Of a stretch of DNA of 64,000 nucleotides, positions 60,672-64,000 are shown one piece after another. Origin of the DNA: RGIG4576 sp045656705 (GTDB taxonomy: Bacteria; Bacteroidota; Bacteroidia; Bacteroidales; Muribaculaceae). Made by a program: the position numbers and the translations under genes. Within the stretch, counting starts at the first letter, position 1; every line of letters begins with the position of its first letter. The stretch spans positions 1-64,000 of the forward strand of contig JAZORR010000047.1 in the NCBI GenBank assembly GCA_045656705.1, in the 5' to 3' direction. The notes beneath the pieces are model-generated. The model had not been told where the DNA came from, did no database searches, and worked only from the letters and a program-made list of their open reading frames with translations.

Positions 60672-62420
60672 ATGGAAAATGAAGAATTAATTAAATCTGT
60701 TACCGCTAAAGCACAAACATGGCTAAGCGCAGATTATGATGAAGAAACTCGCACAGAAGTAGAAAAGATGCTTGCGTGCGAAGACAAAACCGAACTAATC
60801 GAGTGTTTCTACAAGGACCTTGAATTTGGTACAGGAGGTTTGCGTGGTATTATGGGTGTAGGTTCAAACCGTATGAACATCTACACAGTGGGTTCAGCAA
60901 CTCAAGGCCTTGCTAACTACCTAAAGGATGCCTTCAATGATAAGGAAGAAATCAAGGTAGTAGTTGGTCACGACGTACGCAACAATAGTCGCAAATTTGC
61001 CGAAATCACTGCAAACATTTTCTCGGCAAACGGCATTAAGGTATATTTGTTTGAGGACTGTCGCCCTACTCCAGAAATCTCATTTGCTATTCGTGAACTT
61101 GGTTGTCAAAGTGGTGTGGTAATTACAGCTTCACACAATCCAAAAGAATATAACGGATACAAGGCATACTGGGAAGATGGTGCACAAATGGTGGCTCCTC
61201 ACGATACAAATACAATCGATTATGTGAATAAGATTCAAAGTGTAGGTGAAATCAAGTTTGAAGGTAACCCAGAACTTATCACAATCCTTGGCGAAGAATT
61301 TGACAAGATTTATCTTGAACGCATCAAGACTCTTTCATTGTGTCCAGATGTAATCGCTCGTCAAAAAGATATGAAGATTGTGTACACTCCAATACATGGT
61401 ACAGGTAAGAATCTTATCCCTCGTTCACTTGCATTGTGGGGATTTGAAAACATTATTCACGTTCCTGAACAAGACGTTCAAAGTGGCGATTTCCCAACAG
61501 TAGAATCACCAAACCCAGAAGTACCATCGGCAATGGCAATGGCAATCGAAAAGGCTAAGGAAGTAGATGCTGATATAATTATGGCTTCAGACCCTGACGC
61601 CGACCGCATTGGTGTAGTGGTAAAGAACTTGAAGGGTGAATACGAATTGCTAAATGGTAACCAAATCGTAATGATTTTCTTGTATTACTTAATGCAAAGA
61701 AATCAAGAGCTTGGCAAACTTACAGGCAACGAATACATCGTTAAGACTATCGTTACTACAGATACTATCAAGAAGATTGCTGATAAACAAAACATCAAGA
61801 TGTATGACTGCTTCACTGGATTCAAGTGGATTGCAACAGTGATGAGAGAAAACGAAGGTAAGGCACGCTACCTCGGTGGTGGTGAAGAAAGTTATGGTTT
61901 CTTGGCTCAAGATTTCGTTCGCGATAAGGATGCAGTGTCAGCAGTATCATTGATGGCAGAAATTGCAGCATGGGGTAAAGAAAAGGGTATGGATATGAAC
62001 GCTATGCTCATCGATATCTACAAGACTTATGGTTACTCTAAGGAAAAGGGTGTTTCTCTTGTGCGTAAGGGTAAGGCTGGTGCAGAAGAAATCGCAGCTA
62101 TTATGAAGCAATTCCGCGAAAACCCATTAAAGACACTTGCTGGTTCTCCAGTGGTACTTGTTAAGGATTTTGCAAGTCTTGAAGCTAAGAATATGTCTAC
62201 AGGTGATGTAGAAAAGCTTGAAATGCCAGCTACATCAAATGTGCTTCAATATTTCACTGAAGATGGAACAAAGGTATCAATCCGTCCTTCTGGTACTGAA
62301 CCTAAGATTAAGTTCTATATGGAAGTACATGGCACTTTGGCAAACGGAGAAGAATACGAAGCTACAAACATTGCTGCAGAAGAAAAACTTGCAGTAATAG
62401 CTAAAGAATTGGGTATCTAA
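60672..62420 (+). CDS. Phosphoglucomutase/phosphomannomutase
   Basis: This 582-residue enzyme of the alpha-phosphohexomutase family moves phosphate between C1 and C6 of a hexose. The phosphoserine loop is TASHNPKEYNG (Ser154), the metal loop is DPDADRIG near residue 313, the sugar-binding loop is GGEESYGF near residue 404, and the phosphate-binding loop is RPSGTEPKIKFY near the end. The length matches PgcA-type enzymes with broad sugar use, including glucose and mannose. Codon use is strongly biased, which suggests high expression. A strong terminator follows. Confidence 0.96.
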   Translation: MENEELIKSVTAKAQTWLSADYDEETRTEVEKMLACEDKTELIECFYKDLEFGTGGLRGIMGVGSNRMNIYTVGSATQGLANYLKDAFNDKEEIKVVVGHDVRNNSRKFAEITANIFSANGIKVYLFEDCRPTPEISFAIRELGCQSGVVITASHNPKEYNGYKAYWEDGAQMVAPHDTNTIDYVNKIQSVGEIKFEGNPELITILGEEFDKIYLERIKTLSLCPDVIARQKDMKIVYTPIHGTGKNLIPRSLALWGFENIIHVPEQDVQSGDFPTVESPNPEVPSAMAMAIEKAKEVDADIIMASDPDADRIGVVVKNLKGEYELLNGNQIVMIFLYYLMQRNQELGKLTGNEYIVKTIVTTDTIKKIADKQNIKMYDCFTGFKWIATVMRENEGKARYLGGGEESYGFLAQDFVRDKDAVSAVSLMAEIAAWGKEKGMDMNAMLIDIYKTYGYSKEKGVSLVRKGKAGAEEIAAIMKQFRENPLKTLAGSPVVLVKDFASLEAKNMSTGDVEKLEMPATSNVLQYFTEDGTKVSIRPSGTEPKIKFYMEVHGTLANGEEYEATNIAAEEKLAVIAKELGI

Positions 62421-62444
62421 AAACTCATTTCACAATAAAATTTG

Positions 62445-62476
62445 ATGGCGATACAATCTTTGTATCGCCATTTTTT
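62445..62476 (+). terminator. Terminator of the phosphohexose mutase gene
   Basis: A perfect 12-bp stem, atggcgatacaa with ttgtatcgccat, closes a 3-nt loop and is followed by a T run. Confidence 0.92.
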
Positions 62477-62496
62477 ATAGTTTCACTTTTTTGATG

Positions 62497-62504
62497 TATT
62501 TTTG
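62497..62504 (+). promoter_or_regulatory. -7 promoter box of the LysM gene
   Basis: TATTTTTG matches the -7 consensus 32 bp before the ATG. No -33 TTTG is seen. Confidence 0.5.
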
Positions 62505-62535
62505 TATGATAATATGTTTTGTAGATAAATTAGAT

Positions 62536-64000
62536 ATGAACAAAAAACTTTTTCTCACAATAATCATCGCAATGATTGGCATTATCACAATGAATGCCGA
62601 ATCATATAATCTTCCTACTCGCACAATAGGCAATTCGGAATATTATTGCTACAAAGTGAAATCAAAAGAAACACTCTTTGGTATTTCAAAACAATTTGGT
62701 ATCACACAAGATGAACTTGTAAAATACAATCCATCGGTTGTAGACGGATTGAAGAAAGATTATGTTTTGCTTTTGCCTGTAAATCTTTTGGATTCACGTA
62801 AGAATAATTCTAATATTGAAATAAATAATACATCTTTCACACATACAGTAAAGAAAGGTGAAACGCTTTATGGCATTTCCAAAACATACGGAATTTCTCA
62901 AGAAGATATTATTGCCGAAAATCCTTCGGCAAATGCTGGAATCAAATCTGGACAAATACTCATCATACCTCAGCCCAAAACAAAGGGAATTAACAACAAT
63001 GATGATAACAAAGACGTTATAACATATCACACTATACAAAAAGGGGAAACTCTATATAGATTGTCGAAAATGTACAACACGTCTATTGAGAACATTTTAA
63101 AACTCAATCCAAGTGTTACATTAAACAATTTCAAGACTGGTGTGGTGGTGAAAATAGTAGCCAATTCACAAAAGAGTGACACTATAGAAGTAGAATCTAC
63201 CATCATCAAACCATATATCGCTGAAAAAGGTGATAACCTAAAGAAAATTGCAAAGAAAACGAGTGTAGATATAGATGATTTAGAGTCGGCTAATCCTAAT
63301 ATTTCAAAGGTAAAACCAGGTATGACAATTCAGATACCTGTTGATACCACTCAATCTGTAGAGGTGACTCTAAGCGAAGGTCATGAACATGAATTGATGT
63401 CGAATAATTCTTTTCGTATTCAAGAAATTTATGACTCTATCCATACTATTGAGCAAAAAAATGCTATAAACATTGCATTGTTACTTCCTTTTATGCTTGA
63501 TAATGAAGAAATATCAAAACAAACTAACTTATATACCGAATTTTACAAGGGTTTCCTTATTGCCATAAATGATCTTAATTATCAATTACGCAATAATGTG
63601 AATATTAATGCCTACGATATAGGAAGTAATATTCTCACTCTTGATTCAATACTAGATTTGCCAGAAATGAAAGAAATGGATTTGATATTTGCTCCGGAAA
63701 ATATTGATCAATTAAATTCCATCTCTAAGTTTTGTGCCGAAAATAGCATATACTTTGTAAATTCATTCTCTCTGAAGACTGAAGATTATAGCACAAATCC
63801 TAATATGATACAAATAAATACACCTCAAGATTATTTGTATTCTGATGTAATAGAATGGATTAGCGAGAAATTCCTTGATTATGAAATGATTTTCATTCAT
63901 AAAACAGGGACTAATTATAAAGAACTTACAAAGGATATAAAGAATCATCTTGAACAAAACCACATCGTTACAAAAGAAATAGAATACAATAAGGTGCTTA
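62536..64000 (+). CDS. LysM-repeat protein with periplasmic-binding-protein-like domain (partial)
   Basis: The frame is open from ATG 62536 to the right edge (488 residues, C-terminus missing). A signal peptide (LFLTIIIAMIGIITMNA) is followed by four LysM repeats at roughly residues 36-83, 95-140, 155-198 and 220-268 (patterns such as KKGETLYGISKTYGIS). LysM domains bind peptidoglycan. From about residue 310 (NIALLLPFMLDNEE) the sequence looks like the start of a type-1 periplasmic-binding fold (LPFM..., FYKGFLIAI, DLIFAPEN). This pairing is common in Bacteroidetes and suggests a periplasmic, wall-bound sensor or scaffold. No ligand can be inferred. It has its own promoter. Confidence 0.88.
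   Translation, partial: MNKKLFLTIIIAMIGIITMNAESYNLPTRTIGNSEYYCYKVKSKETLFGISKQFGITQDELVKYNPSVVDGLKKDYVLLLPVNLLDSRKNNSNIEINNTSFTHTVKKGETLYGISKTYGISQEDIIAENPSANAGIKSGQILIIPQPKTKGINNNDDNKDVITYHTIQKGETLYRLSKMYNTSIENILKLNPSVTLNNFKTGVVVKIVANSQKSDTIEVESTIIKPYIAEKGDNLKKIAKKTSVDIDDLESANPNISKVKPGMTIQIPVDTTQSVEVTLSEGHEHELMSNNSFRIQEIYDSIHTIEQKNAINIALLLPFMLDNEEISKQTNLYTEFYKGFLIAINDLNYQLRNNVNINAYDIGSNILTLDSILDLPEMKEMDLIFAPENIDQLNSISKFCAENSIYFVNSFSLKTEDYSTNPNMIQINTPQDYLYSDVIEWISEKFLDYEMIFIHKTGTNYKELTKDIKNHLEQNHIVTKEIEYNKVL

Overview
The window is chromosomal DNA of a low-G+C member of the order Bacteroidales. Several things point there: a C-terminal type IX secretion sorting domain, sequences matching the Bacteroidetes -7 promoter box (TAnnTTTG) in front of many genes, a Bacteroides-type serine palmitoyltransferase, DUF4290, an OadG-type subunit with a lamin-tail-like domain, and almost no Shine-Dalgarno sequences. 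Family and genus cannot be fixed from the sequence alone. I saw no rRNA, CRISPR array, insertion sequence or prophage, and recognised no tRNA.

Layout. Positions 1-10400 look like an accessory surface and sensing region. They hold a very large secreted protein with cohesin-like, Ig-like and Big_2 repeats and a CBM26-like starch-binding domain nested in one repeat (runs off the left edge); an ATGA-coupled dockerin-bearing subtilase with a type IX sorting tail; a four-helix membrane protein; a divergent small regulator-like gene; and a transmembrane Ser/Thr kinase with a BspA-type leucine-rich-repeat sensor. Positions 10468-17360 carry dnaK and a five-gene methylmalonyl-CoA epimerase/decarboxylase sodium pump operon (propionate formation coupled to Na+ export). 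Positions 17470-24000 hold two small proteins, rarA, and the etfB-etfA-acyl-CoA dehydrogenase operon. Positions 24080-32060 carry an orphan polysaccharide export lipoprotein, a uracil-DNA-glycosylase-like gene, dedA-rpe, a 5'-truncated dockerin/cohesin-like gene, a Dabb protein with an ABC-F factor, and serine palmitoyltransferase (sphingolipid synthesis).

Positions 32320-39860 are uvrB, a YgiQ radical SAM gene, a DPP5-like peptidase lipoprotein, a CvfB-like gene and yraN. Positions 39930-45080 hold fur-purA-DUF1015 and a galM/nucleotidyltransferase pair. Positions 45250-50630 hold trxA, dnaE, a CBM9-like gene and a LysE-type exporter. The rest is housekeeping: proS; tsaB-DUF4290-rimM with an acidic protein and an OmpA-like protein; yicC-gmk-nadD-DUF5063-M18 peptidase; a phosphohexose mutase; and a LysM protein cut by the right edge.

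The points most worth a second look are the LRR receptor-type kinase with its divergent regulator-like gene and tandem-repeat control region, the dockerin-subtilase coupled to a cohesin-like/CBM26 protein, a perfect 13-bp inverted repeat over the fur promoter, and the truncated dockerin gene.
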